Below, piece by piece: positions 1-6,203 of a stretch of DNA of 9,196 bases. A program made the position numbers and the translations under genes. The notes under the pieces were generated by a model. The model had not been told where the DNA came from, made no database searches, and worked only from the letters and a program-made list of their open reading frames with translations. Source of the DNA: an uncultured Clostridia bacterium (GTDB lineage: Bacteria; Bacillota; Clostridia; Oscillospirales; Ruminococcaceae); assembly GCA_938014855.1 (NCBI GenBank), contig CALLQM010000278.1, positions 1-9,196 of the forward strand, read 5' to 3'. How positions within the stretch are numbered: the first letter of the stretch is position 1; each line of letters opens with the position of its first letter.

Positions 1-105
1 GCCTTGCCATAAGAAATCGTATAACAATTAGATTTATTGTACAACATTTTATAGGTACAATCAATATGGAAAAGATGATTTTTACTCATTTTTTTAATAA
101 AATAT

Positions 106-154
106 TATTGTTCGTGAATAAACTATCAATATTTAAAATATTTATTCGACAATA
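106..154. repeat. Imperfect AT-rich inverted repeat
   Basis: The left arm is TATTGT (106-111) and GAATAAA (116-122); the right arm is TTTATTC (141-147) and ACAATA (149-154). Unequal bulges of 4 nt and 1 nt separate the arm halves, and an 18-nt AT-rich loop lies between the arms. The right arm runs into the palindrome ACAATATATTGT (149-160). It could be a weak hairpin or a regulator site, but AT-rich DNA produces such repeats by chance. Confidence 0.25.
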
Positions 155-194
155 TATTGTTAAAATTTGCAAATAATGTGTTGAAATTATATGA

Positions 195-223
195 TTGCTA
201 TGAAAATTATAATAATTTATTAT
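195..223 (+). promoter_or_regulatory. Possible sigma-A promoter for the surface-protein gene
   Basis: TTGCTA (195-200) and TATTAT (218-223) are separated by exactly 17 nt. This would give a transcript starting near 230 with a leader of about 115 nt before the GTG start at 347. The surroundings are very AT-rich, so other -10-like hexamers (for example TATAAT at 208-213) are present and the assignment is tentative. Confidence 0.35.
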
Positions 224-335
224 ATTTACGAAATTCACTTCGGGCTTTGGATAGGTTCTTGCATTATCTTGGAAAATGCAGTAAAATAAAAGATATATAT
301 AAATAGGTAGGGAAATGTTGATTTTATGTTCCAGA

Positions 336-341
336 GGGAGG
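336..341 (+). promoter_or_regulatory. Shine-Dalgarno site deciding a GTG start
   Basis: GGGAGG lies 5 nt before the GTG at 347-349. The in-frame ATG at 326 has only a weak GGTAGGG about 13 nt upstream. Starting at 347 gives a compact signal peptide with Arg and Lys near its N-terminus, so GTG 347 is preferred. Confidence 0.55.
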
Positions 342-346
342 GGCAC

Positions 347-1588
347 GTGCTGCGTATTAAACACATGGTGCAAATCCAAATTACGATATTCTTATTGGTT
401 TTAGCCGCCCTGTCGGGTGGCATTTCCGTTTTTGCGGCTGATGAGTCGATTATATATGGCGAACCGGTTCCGGCGAGTTTTTTAAATGCACAACGGAATG
501 GGACTGCTCCAAATGATACATTGCCCATTGTTGGAACTTATGTGAGTGATTTAGGAACGCTGACGGTCGATCCGCGTCCTATTACCATTACGCCCGATTC
601 CAAGACCAAAACGGTCGGCTCTGCTGATCCGGAACTAACCTATCAAATCACGTCCGGGTCATTGGTTACAGGAGAGAAGCTCAAAGGGTCGCTTTCTCGT
701 GTGGCGGGGGAAACCGTCGGAAATTATTCGATTTTGCAGGGGGATTTAAACAATGCAAACAATCCCAACTATGAAATAACCTTTATCGCAGGAAAAACGC
801 TGACCGTTACAGCCGCATCATCTTCGTTTGATGCAGTGGTAAAGGTCAAGTATGGAGATTCCTTTTCAAGCAGAGGTAAAATGCCGGATCAGTCTTATGG
901 ACACAGCTCAGTTCCGGATTTAGAAATTACACTGTATCAGGAAACCCCGACAAAAGATGCATCGCTCCAATTTGACGCTGAGCTTACGAGCGGCGTACAG
1001 TCCAACGAACCAATTACGCTCTATGCGGCTCTTCCATCAAATTTTTCACAATCGAAAGAATATTATGTACGCCGTACTTATGATGGTTCGGATAGTCGCC
1101 TTACGGCGGAAATCGAACGGCATGGCGATTATTATTATGTTGTATTTACCACTTCTAAGGTAGATGACTGTTTGTTTCGGGTTATGCGAAAATCCTCCGA
1201 TGATAGAGATGGCGGTTATACGATTTCTTCTTTTTGGGAAGATGTGATCGATGATATTATCGATGCAGAATACGGAGACCGCATTCGTGTAAATGTTGGA
1301 AGTCGCACCAATATGGCGGCGGATGTTTTGCGGGAGTTAAAAGGACTTCCCATTACACTTTCTCTTGTTCGTTCAAATGGAGAAATCATCAATATTGATG
1401 GCAAAGATGTCGGGTATATTTCCTCCAGCAGGGACTATTTTACACTGTCGTCGCTTGCCGATGAATACATAACATCAAACAGAATTAAATCAGCGCCTGT
1501 GGAAGTTTCTTCTTCCAGTACGGCTGAATCCTATACGCCGGCACCTTCTTCGAGTGCGGCTCCTTCAGTGCCATATGTTCCGCACTAG
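347..1588 (+). CDS. Secreted MBG-domain surface protein, cut short by an in-frame amber codon
   Basis: Predicted exported protein of 413 residues from the GTG at 347 (420 from the alternative ATG at 326). Residues 1-30 form a signal peptide: a short basic start, a hydrophobic core (ITIFLLVLAAL) and a likely signal peptidase I site after VFA. Residues about 77-155 resemble the MBG_2 'mostly beta' domain of Gram-positive surface proteins (GSADPELTY, TSGSLVTGEKLKGSLSR, GETVGNYSI, NYEITF). A later region (about 296-355: FWEDVIDDI, GDRIRVNV, NIDGKDVGY) resembles a repeat unit of clostridial surface proteins, recalled by pattern only. A Ser/Pro-rich linker follows from about 385. The frame then meets TAG at 1586-1588, but the same frame stays open for 112 more codons encoding a stalk and membrane anchor. 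As written the product would be secreted but unanchored. No enzyme motif is visible; adhesion or a wall-associated role is inference. Confidence 0.7.
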   Translation: MLRIKHMVQIQITIFLLVLAALSGGISVFAADESIIYGEPVPASFLNAQRNGTAPNDTLPIVGTYVSDLGTLTVDPRPITITPDSKTKTVGSADPELTYQITSGSLVTGEKLKGSLSRVAGETVGNYSILQGDLNNANNPNYEITFIAGKTLTVTAASSSFDAVVKVKYGDSFSSRGKMPDQSYGHSSVPDLEITLYQETPTKDASLQFDAELTSGVQSNEPITLYAALPSNFSQSKEYYVRRTYDGSDSRLTAEIERHGDYYYVVFTTSKVDDCLFRVMRKSSDDRDGGYTISSFWEDVIDDIIDAEYGDRIRVNVGSRTNMAADVLRELKGLPITLSLVRSNGEIINIDGKDVGYISSSRDYFTLSSLADEYITSNRIKSAPVEVSSSSTAESYTPAPSSSAAPSVPYVPH

Positions 1589-1927
1589 TCTACGCCCGTG
1601 GTATCCAATGTGCAGACATGGACTCAGCCGCAGTCTTCCTCATCGGTGCCGGAACCTGCATCCTCATCGGATGCGTCTAGTGAAGTTGAGGACGAGCTGT
1701 CTTCATCTTTAGAACCATCTGAAAGCACACAATCGGAGGACGAATCGGATATTGAGATTATGGCAGAAGAAGACGAACCATATATCGATGCCGACGGCAA
1801 TTCGGACAATCCAACACGGCGCTTGTCCTTTTTTCCATTATTTGTAGTGGGTTCTTTGACAGCTGTCGGGATTTTAGCGGGAATTTTGACTGTAAGTATC
1901 TGCCGTGGGCGAAGAAACAGCAGATGA
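1589..1927 (+). pseudogene. In-frame continuation of the surface-protein gene: acidic Ser-rich stalk and C-terminal membrane anchor
   Basis: This lies directly after the TAG in the same frame and continues the Ser/Pro-rich linker without a break. It encodes Ser-rich and acidic segments (SSEVEDELSSS, SEDESDIEI, AEEDEPYIDAD), then a hydrophobic helix at about 1823-1900 (FFPLFVVGSLTAVGILAGI) and a basic tail (RGRRNSR) ending in TGA. That is the expected stalk, membrane anchor and cytoplasmic tail of a type I surface protein. A GTG at 1598 could in theory initiate, but no Shine-Dalgarno site precedes it and the product would lack a signal peptide. The best reading is the 3' end of one gene of about 526 codons, split by a nonsense change, readthrough or a sequence error. 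There is no frameshift or second stop, so the lesion is recent or the frame is still used. Confidence 0.65.
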
Positions 1928-1964
1928 GACAAAAATTAATACAATTTTTTTGTGCTAGCAACAA

Positions 1965-1993
1965 TTGTTCTTTTTTTATTGGTATGTTACAAT
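1965..1993 (+). promoter_or_regulatory. Promoter-like site upstream of the 2052-2087 hairpin
   Basis: TTGTTC (1965-1970), a 17-nt spacer, then TACAAT (1988-1993) with an extended -10 TG at 1985-1986. The core TATGTTACAATAAT closely resembles the fba promoter at 6145-6158 (TATGTTATAATAAT). A transcript from here would start near 2000 and reach the hairpin after about 50 nt. The -35 hexamer overlaps a small palindrome (AACAATTGTT, 1960-1969) followed by a T7 run, which could instead be a weak terminator for the surface gene. Confidence 0.4.
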
Positions 1994-1999
1994 AATATA

Positions 2000-2098
2000 A
2001 GGAATAATTCTTAATCCTTTTATGACATCTTCACACCCTCACCCCCCTAGAACTGGAACGGTTTGTAGTTCTACAAACCGTTCCAGTCTTATTTTATT
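2000..2098 (+). ncRNA. Candidate small RNA (C-rich stretch plus intrinsic terminator)
   Basis: A promoter-like site (1965-1993) is followed within about 100 nt by a strong terminator-type hairpin, and no ORF with a ribosome binding site lies between. The segment just before the hairpin (2032-2048) is almost only C with a few A and T, including six consecutive C. It would be single-stranded and complementary to G-rich Shine-Dalgarno sequences, a layout seen in some Firmicutes regulatory RNAs. No known RNA family was recognised. The hairpin may simply terminate the surface gene, so this is only a hypothesis. Confidence 0.25.
2052..2098 (+). terminator. Strong rho-independent terminator hairpin
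   Basis: A perfect 17-bp inverted repeat (2052-2068 with 2071-2087, arm ACTGGAACGGTTTGTAG) has only TT between the arms, so the real loop is about 6 nt. It is followed by a T-rich tail CTTATTTTATT. It lies 125 nt after the surface gene and 22 nt before the -35 of the exporter promoter. It would insulate the exporter operon from upstream transcription. Confidence 0.75.
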
Positions 2099-2108
2099 GG
2101 AAAAAAAC

Positions 2109-2137
2109 TTGACAGTATAATTCCTACGATGTATTAT
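2109..2137 (+). promoter_or_regulatory. Near-consensus sigma-A promoter of the exporter operon
   Basis: TTGACA (2109-2114, perfect -35) and TATTAT (2132-2137, one mismatch to TATAAT) are separated by 17 nt, with an A-tract just upstream. Transcription should start near 2144, leaving a leader of about 215 nt before the ATG at 2360. Confidence 0.8.
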
Positions 2138-2143
2138 TGTGTT

Positions 2144-2359
2144 ATTCATCTAATACATATAGATTGTTAAACAAAATTTGAAAATGTTGAAGTATTTGGA
2201 TGCTTTGAATCGTTTTATAATTAGGTCTTTTTAAATTGAAAAATCATAAAGGTACCTTTGTCGAATATACCGCCTTTTTATTTGCAGACAGAAAGCAAGA
2301 TCGAAAGATAAAGGTAAGTGATTACTTCAATAAATAGCAATTAAAAGGAGTAGGAACAT
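2144..2359 (+). other. Long 5' leader of the exporter operon with competing short pairings
   Basis: The leader of about 215 nt has no recognised riboswitch or T-box. AAAGGTACCTTT (2248-2259) is a 12-nt palindrome, and AAAGGTA recurs at 2310-2316, so TACCTTT (2253-2259) could pair with either copy. CCGCCTTTTTATTT (2270-2283) gives a T-rich run downstream. A good ribosome binding site (AAAGGAG, 2344-2350) sits 9 nt before the ATG. Whether the pairings regulate anything cannot be seen from sequence alone. Confidence 0.3.
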
Positions 2360-4018
2360 ATGTCAGAGACAATCCAAGAAAAAGATCATTTGGAGGAACA
2401 GACCGGAATCAGTCTTCCTGAAATTGACACGAATAAGCAGACATCATTTAACAATGATCTAAAGCGTTTTACTGGCAAAAAGAAACACAAAAAAACCAAA
2501 TGGGTCATTGCGATTCTTCTGCTTGCTGTAGTTGGATTTGGTGTCATGAAATTTACCATGCGCAAAGATCCCAGCATTCCGGTTTCAACGGTTCCGCTTG
2601 AAAAAGGAGATCTGACGAATATTGTCAGTCTTACCGGTGTTTTGGAAAGCGCCAATTCCAGGCAGGTTTATGCAAAAGGAGCTGGCAACATTGATACAGT
2701 TGCGGTTTCGGTTGGAGATCATGTGGAAGCCGGCGATGTGCTTTGTTTGCTGGATTCCAGTGACATCAAGCTTTCCATTGAGGAAAAAAATGCTTACATA
2801 GCGAATACGAAAAAATCGAACCAACTTAATTTATCTTCAGCACAGAAAAACTATGAAGATGCAGTCAATGATCTAAAAAATCAACTTGATAGTTCGGTTG
2901 AAGCGGCCGAGCATTCGCTTGAGCAGGCTCAAAGACGGCTGAACGATGCACGTTCTGATCTCAACGACCATAAAGACGATCTTGAAATTGCGGACGACGT
3001 TATGTATGCCAGCGAGAAAAAATTGTCCCGTGCTCGTGATGCGATGGAAAAAGCAAAAAAAGCTTTGCATGAAGCAGAAAAAAGTGGCGTCGATGTAGAA
3101 AAATACAAACAAGAATACGATGAAGCAGAAAAAGCTTACTCCGAAGCATTCAAAGAGTGGAACGACAACAATACCGAATACGGCGGTGATTTGTCGGTTT
3201 ACAGCAAAGATTACCGCAGTGCTCGTGAGAGTTATGAACAAGCTTTGACAAATCGCGATATTGCAATCAAAGAATCCAAACGTAAACTGGAAGATTTGCA
3301 GGATTCAATTGAGAAAAGTGAACTTACCGCTGACCAGTCGGCCGATCAGTTTGCTTTGCAAAGACTGCACCGCCAGCTTGCTGATGCAACCGTAACTGCG
3401 CCAGTTTCCGGAACGGTTACAGTTGTCAATGCAGAAGTGGGTTCACCGGCTTCCGGATTGCTGTTTGTCATCGAAGATACTAACAATCTTGTCGTAAAGA
3501 CAAAAATCAAAGAATATGATGTGCCAGCGATTCAAGAGGGCATGGCGGCAGAAGTGAAATCGGATGCGACCGGAGAAGCTGTATTTGAAGGCAGTGTACA
3601 GAAAATTTTCCCAGCGGCGATGAAAACAGCAGACGGATCCGTGAAAGAGGAAGGTTCGGCTGAATTTGAAACGCACGTTGCAATTACATCCGAGCATACA
3701 GGGCTGCGTGTCGGTATGAATGTGCGCCTTGGTGTTATAACCGGACAGCGAAAAGACGTATATTCTGTCCCGTATGATGCGGTTACCACCAATGCAGAAG
3801 GTCAGGATATCATTTACATAGCCAAATTACAGGAAGATGGAACCATGATGCCGGAAGAAATTCCGGTTACAACCGGAATGGAAACAGACTTCTCCTTGGA
3901 AGTGAGCGGGGATCAGCTGACAGATGGTATGCAAATCATTACCGATCCGTCTATGATCATTCCGGGCATGCAGATATCCGTTTTGTCGGATGGCATGATG
4001 CCGCTGGCAGAGGGGTGA
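2360..4018 (+). CDS. HlyD/MacA-family periplasmic-adaptor-like subunit of an ABC exporter
   Basis: Adaptor (membrane fusion protein) subunit of a tripartite-type ABC exporter, 552 residues, expected to be anchored in the membrane with most of it outside. Residues 1-46 are a charged cytoplasmic segment ending in a Lys-rich stretch, and 47-66 form one transmembrane helix (VIAILLLAVVGFGVM). Residues about 98-135 are the first half of the biotinyl-lipoyl-like domain (VSVGDHVEAGDVLCLLDSSD); about 137-342 are a heptad-like, charged coiled coil; about 343-372 are the second lipoyl half (ATVTAPVSGTVTVV, GSPASG). About 376-460 are the beta-barrel, and 465-545 the membrane-proximal domain. MacA and YknX are usually under 400 residues; the extra length is mainly the coiled coil. 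The start is supported by AAAGGAG 9 nt upstream. It is the first gene of the operon, 4 nt before the ATPase. Substrate unknown; an antibiotic, peptide or lipid-linked product are all possible. Confidence 0.88.
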   Translation: MSETIQEKDHLEEQTGISLPEIDTNKQTSFNNDLKRFTGKKKHKKTKWVIAILLLAVVGFGVMKFTMRKDPSIPVSTVPLEKGDLTNIVSLTGVLESANSRQVYAKGAGNIDTVAVSVGDHVEAGDVLCLLDSSDIKLSIEEKNAYIANTKKSNQLNLSSAQKNYEDAVNDLKNQLDSSVEAAEHSLEQAQRRLNDARSDLNDHKDDLEIADDVMYASEKKLSRARDAMEKAKKALHEAEKSGVDVEKYKQEYDEAEKAYSEAFKEWNDNNTEYGGDLSVYSKDYRSARESYEQALTNRDIAIKESKRKLEDLQDSIEKSELTADQSADQFALQRLHRQLADATVTAPVSGTVTVVNAEVGSPASGLLFVIEDTNNLVVKTKIKEYDVPAIQEGMAAEVKSDATGEAVFEGSVQKIFPAAMKTADGSVKEEGSAEFETHVAITSEHTGLRVGMNVRLGVITGQRKDVYSVPYDAVTTNAEGQDIIYIAKLQEDGTMMPEEIPVTTGMETDFSLEVSGDQLTDGMQIITDPSMIIPGMQISVLSDGMMPLAEG

Positions 4019-4022
4019 GAAC

Positions 4023-4772
4023 ATGAGTAGTCAAGAAAATTTAACACCTTATCAAGAACCGCAGCCATTGATTATTGACATGAAAGGAATCGTGAAACGA
4101 TTCTATATCGGGCAGCCGAACGAATTGGAAATTTTGCGCGGTATCGACCTCCAAGTTCGAAAAGGGGAGTTCGTATCCATTGTCGGCGCATCCGGTTCCG
4201 GAAAATCGACATTAATGAATATCATTGGTGCTCTTGATCGTCCGACAGAAGGGACGTATGTATTGGATGGCGTACCTATGGCAGATGTACCGGACGATTT
4301 GCTTTCCGATATCCGTAACTGTAAAATCGGGTTTGTTTTTCAAACCTTTAATCTGATTCCGCGAACATCGGCGCTCAAAAATATTGAAATGCCGATGCTT
4401 TACGCGAATGTACCAATGGGTAAGCGCACCGAGCGTGCAAAAAAGCTGTTGGATGTTGTAGGAATGGCTGACCGTATGTCTCATATGCCAAATGAACTTT
4501 CGGGCGGACAAAAACAGCGTGTTGCTATTGCGCGTGCGATGGCAAACGATCCGGCAATCATTCTTGCAGATGAGCCGACGGGTGCGTTGGATACGGCAAC
4601 CGGCAGACTGGTTATGGATTTATTCCATGAACTGCACCGTAAACAAGGCAAAACCATAGTTTTAATCACTCATAACCCGGAACTTGCCGAGGAAACCGAA
4701 CGCATCATTACAATCAGTGACGGTAAAGTCATTGACTGCAAGGAGGGGGGGCTTGCAAATGCAGCTGTTTGA
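4023..4772 (+). CDS. MacB/LolD-type ABC transporter ATP-binding protein
   Basis: Cytoplasmic ATPase of 249 residues that powers the exporter made with the flanking adaptor and permease. All ABC motifs are intact: Walker A GASGSGKST (55-63), Q-loop Q107 in VFQTFNLIP, signature LSGGQ (159-163), Walker B IILADEP (179-185) with catalytic Glu184, D-loop ALD (188-190) and switch His217 (LITHNPE). The sequence around the Q-loop and signature is of the MacB/LolD/FtsE group, which acts in mechanotransmission or extrusion rather than import. The ATG at 4023 is preceded by AGGGGTGAGA, which overlaps the adaptor's stop codon, suggesting translational coupling. The 3' end overlaps the permease by 14 nt and contains a G7 run (4745-4751). 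E. coli MacB has this domain fused to the permease; here, as in Bacillus YknY/YknZ, it is separate. Confidence 0.93.
   Translation: MSSQENLTPYQEPQPLIIDMKGIVKRFYIGQPNELEILRGIDLQVRKGEFVSIVGASGSGKSTLMNIIGALDRPTEGTYVLDGVPMADVPDDLLSDIRNCKIGFVFQTFNLIPRTSALKNIEMPMLYANVPMGKRTERAKKLLDVVGMADRMSHMPNELSGGQKQRVAIARAMANDPAIILADEPTGALDTATGRLVMDLFHELHRKQGKTIVLITHNPELAEETERIITISDGKVIDCKEGGLANAAV
4741..4751 (+). promoter_or_regulatory. G-rich Shine-Dalgarno of the permease, inside the ATPase gene, with a G7 tract
   Basis: AGGAGG running into a seven-G homopolymer (4745-4751) ends 7 nt before the permease ATG at 4759. It also encodes Lys-Glu-Gly-Gly near the end of the ATPase. This identifies ATG 4759 as the permease start rather than in-frame codons further upstream, which lie inside the ATPase. 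A change in G number would affect both genes. Confidence 0.7.
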
Positions 4773-6024
4773 AAATATCTCTCTTGCAATCAACGGGCTG
4801 CGCGCCAATAAAATGCGTGCAATCCTTACAATGTTAGGCATCATTATTGGTATCAGTTCGGTCATTACCATAGTGACAATCGGTGATGCGATGTCAAGTT
4901 CTGTTACAGACACGTTTAATGATTTGGGCGCCAATAGTATACAGATATATTTAACTGATAAACCGGATGAGTATGGGAATATAGATTATACCCGCGAACT
5001 TGAAGAAAGTGACAGAATCTCATACGATATGATTGCACAATATGAGGAAACTTTTGGAAGTAAAATTCAGGCGTGGGCTGTGTCGACTTATGTTGGAAGC
5101 GGGCAGGCAATGAATGGCCGCAATCATGCACAAGGCGATGTAATTGGAACAAATGCGGGAGGCCATAAAATTCAAAATATTCCCATTATTGCCGGGCATT
5201 TTCTCAATGATCGAGAGGTTAACGGCGGGAAATATGTAGCGGTCATTTCGGACAAATTTGCCAGCAAGCTGTTTCCAAAAGTCCCTTATCAAAAAGTTCT
5301 AGGACGTGAAGTGAAACTTCGCCTTTCTCAGGGAACGTATACGTTTAATGTGGTTGGGCTGTATCATTTTGAGTTAACCGGAATGATGTCCAGTATGGCA
5401 GGAGATACCACAACCAATTTCTTCATCCCTGAACCTGTCGCACATGAAATTGTGGATAACAAAGCTGGTTTTGGCGGCATGCAGATCAAAGCCTCGGAAG
5501 AAGTTGCAGATTCCCAGCTGTTTGCGGAGCAGACAAAAGATTATTTTAACCGCAGATTTTATCGAGGCAACAAATATGTTGAAATTGAATCACAAAGTAT
5601 GGATTCGATGATTGGGCAGATGACCGGTGTGATGGATAAAATTAAAATGGCCATTTCAGTTATCGCTGCGATCTCGCTTTTGGTTGGCGGTATCGGAGTT
5701 ATGAATATCATGCTTGTTTCGGTGACCGAACGAACGCGTGAAATCGGTACAAGAAAAGCGCTGGGCGCGAAAAACAGCGCAATCCGCGTTCAATTTATTG
5801 TAGAATCCATGATCATCTGCCTAATTGGAGGCGTGATCGGTGTTCTGCTGGGAGCCACGCTGGGTCGACTTGGTTCCGTCATGCTTAAAGCACCAGGATG
5901 GCCATCGCCAGTTGTTGTGGTTGTTGCGGTGAGCTTTTCTATGGTAATCGGCGTCTTTTTTGGCTATTATCCTGCCAGCAAAGCCGCAAAACTCGATCCT
6001 ATCGAAGCATTGCGCTACGAATAA
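4759..6024 (+). CDS. MacB/FtsX-family ABC transporter permease
   Basis: Membrane subunit of the exporter, 421 residues from ATG 4759. The frame is open further upstream, but that part is a shadow of the ATPase gene. The topology is the classic four-helix type: TM1 about 21-42 (ILTMLGIIIGISSVITIVTIG), a large extracytoplasmic MacB_PCD-like domain about 45-290, then three helices at about 297-320, 347-370 and 383-404 within the FtsX domain. Diagnostic features are NKMRAILTMLGIIIGI at the N-terminus, the cytoplasmic coupling segment VTERTREIGTRKALGAK (322-338) contacting the ATPase, and the C-terminal PASKAAKLDPIEALRYE. Length fits a stand-alone YknZ-type permease. It starts 14 nt before the ATPase stop and ends the operon, with a strong terminator about 20 nt downstream. 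The function is inferred from family: coupling ATP hydrolysis to the extracytoplasmic adaptor. Confidence 0.92.
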   Translation: MQLFENISLAINGLRANKMRAILTMLGIIIGISSVITIVTIGDAMSSSVTDTFNDLGANSIQIYLTDKPDEYGNIDYTRELEESDRISYDMIAQYEETFGSKIQAWAVSTYVGSGQAMNGRNHAQGDVIGTNAGGHKIQNIPIIAGHFLNDREVNGGKYVAVISDKFASKLFPKVPYQKVLGREVKLRLSQGTYTFNVVGLYHFELTGMMSSMAGDTTTNFFIPEPVAHEIVDNKAGFGGMQIKASEEVADSQLFAEQTKDYFNRRFYRGNKYVEIESQSMDSMIGQMTGVMDKIKMAISVIAAISLLVGGIGVMNIMLVSVTERTREIGTRKALGAKNSAIRVQFIVESMIICLIGGVIGVLLGATLGRLGSVMLKAPGWPSPVVVVVAVSFSMVIGVFFGYYPASKAAKLDPIEALRYE

Positions 6025-6043
6025 ACAATTTATCAGCACCCCC

Positions 6044-6084
6044 AACAGGGTCGTACATAAATCGATGTACGACCCTGTTTTTTT
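6044..6084 (+). terminator. Rho-independent terminator of the exporter operon
   Basis: A perfect 15-bp stem (6044-6058 with 6065-6079, arm AACAGGGTCGTACAT), a 6-nt loop AAATCG, and a run of seven T (6078-6084). It lies 20 nt after the permease stop codon. Confidence 0.93.
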
Positions 6085-6127
6085 ACATAATGATCAAAAT
6101 ATTGATTCGATTCATATTGAAAATGCA

Positions 6128-6155
6128 TTGAATTCTGGATAAAGTATGTTATAAT
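6128..6155 (+). promoter_or_regulatory. Extended -10 promoter of fba
   Basis: Perfect TATAAT (6150-6155) with an upstream TG (6147-6148) makes an extended -10 element. TTGAAT (6128-6133) lies 16 nt upstream as the -35. The predicted start near 6162 gives a leader of about 40 nt. This makes fba an independent transcription unit. Confidence 0.75.
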
Positions 6156-6203
6156 AATCACATAGGCAATGTCCAAATAGACAAACTGAAGGAGCTGTTA
6201 ATC

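Larger units (their letters stand above)
1..346. other. AT-rich intergenic region, no supported gene
   Basis: This stretch is strikingly AT-rich compared with the genes to its right. Reading frames here are rich in Phe/Ile/Lys/Asn codons and look like chance openings. It holds a possible promoter (195-223), an imperfect inverted repeat (106-122 with 141-154), a 12-nt palindrome (149-160) and a small hairpin in the probable 5' leader of the next gene (TGCATT at 260-265 pairing with AATGCA at 275-280). No RNA family was recognised. Confidence 0.6.

Noticed and set aside
3..176. Open frame on the plus strand at the left edge (57 codons), possible 3' end of a gene
   Set aside because: Composition is almost only Phe/Ile/Lys/Asn/Leu as expected from AT-rich DNA, with no recognisable motif, and it overlaps minus-strand openings of the same kind.
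86..379. 97-codon minus-strand frame in the AT-rich region
   Set aside because: Low-complexity AT-driven composition with no recognisable motif, and it overlaps the surface gene start on the other strand.
1624..1932. Minus-strand 102-codon frame opposite the stalk region
   Set aside because: Mirror of Ser-rich codons on the plus strand; the plus frame has a coherent stalk, anchor and tail while the reverse has no start signal.
2032..2087. Similarity of the C6 run plus hairpin to the 6C RNA motif
   Set aside because: 6C RNAs are actinobacterial and carry C-runs in the loops of two hairpins; here the C-run is outside a single terminator-like stem.
2184..2234. Possible 16-residue leader peptide in the exporter leader
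   Set aside because: No Shine-Dalgarno site precedes the ATG and no attenuator structure is clearly linked to it.
2360..6024. Exporter as an antimicrobial-peptide immunity or defence island
   Set aside because: No peptide precursor, two-component system or defence gene is visible next to it; only the transporter itself is supported.
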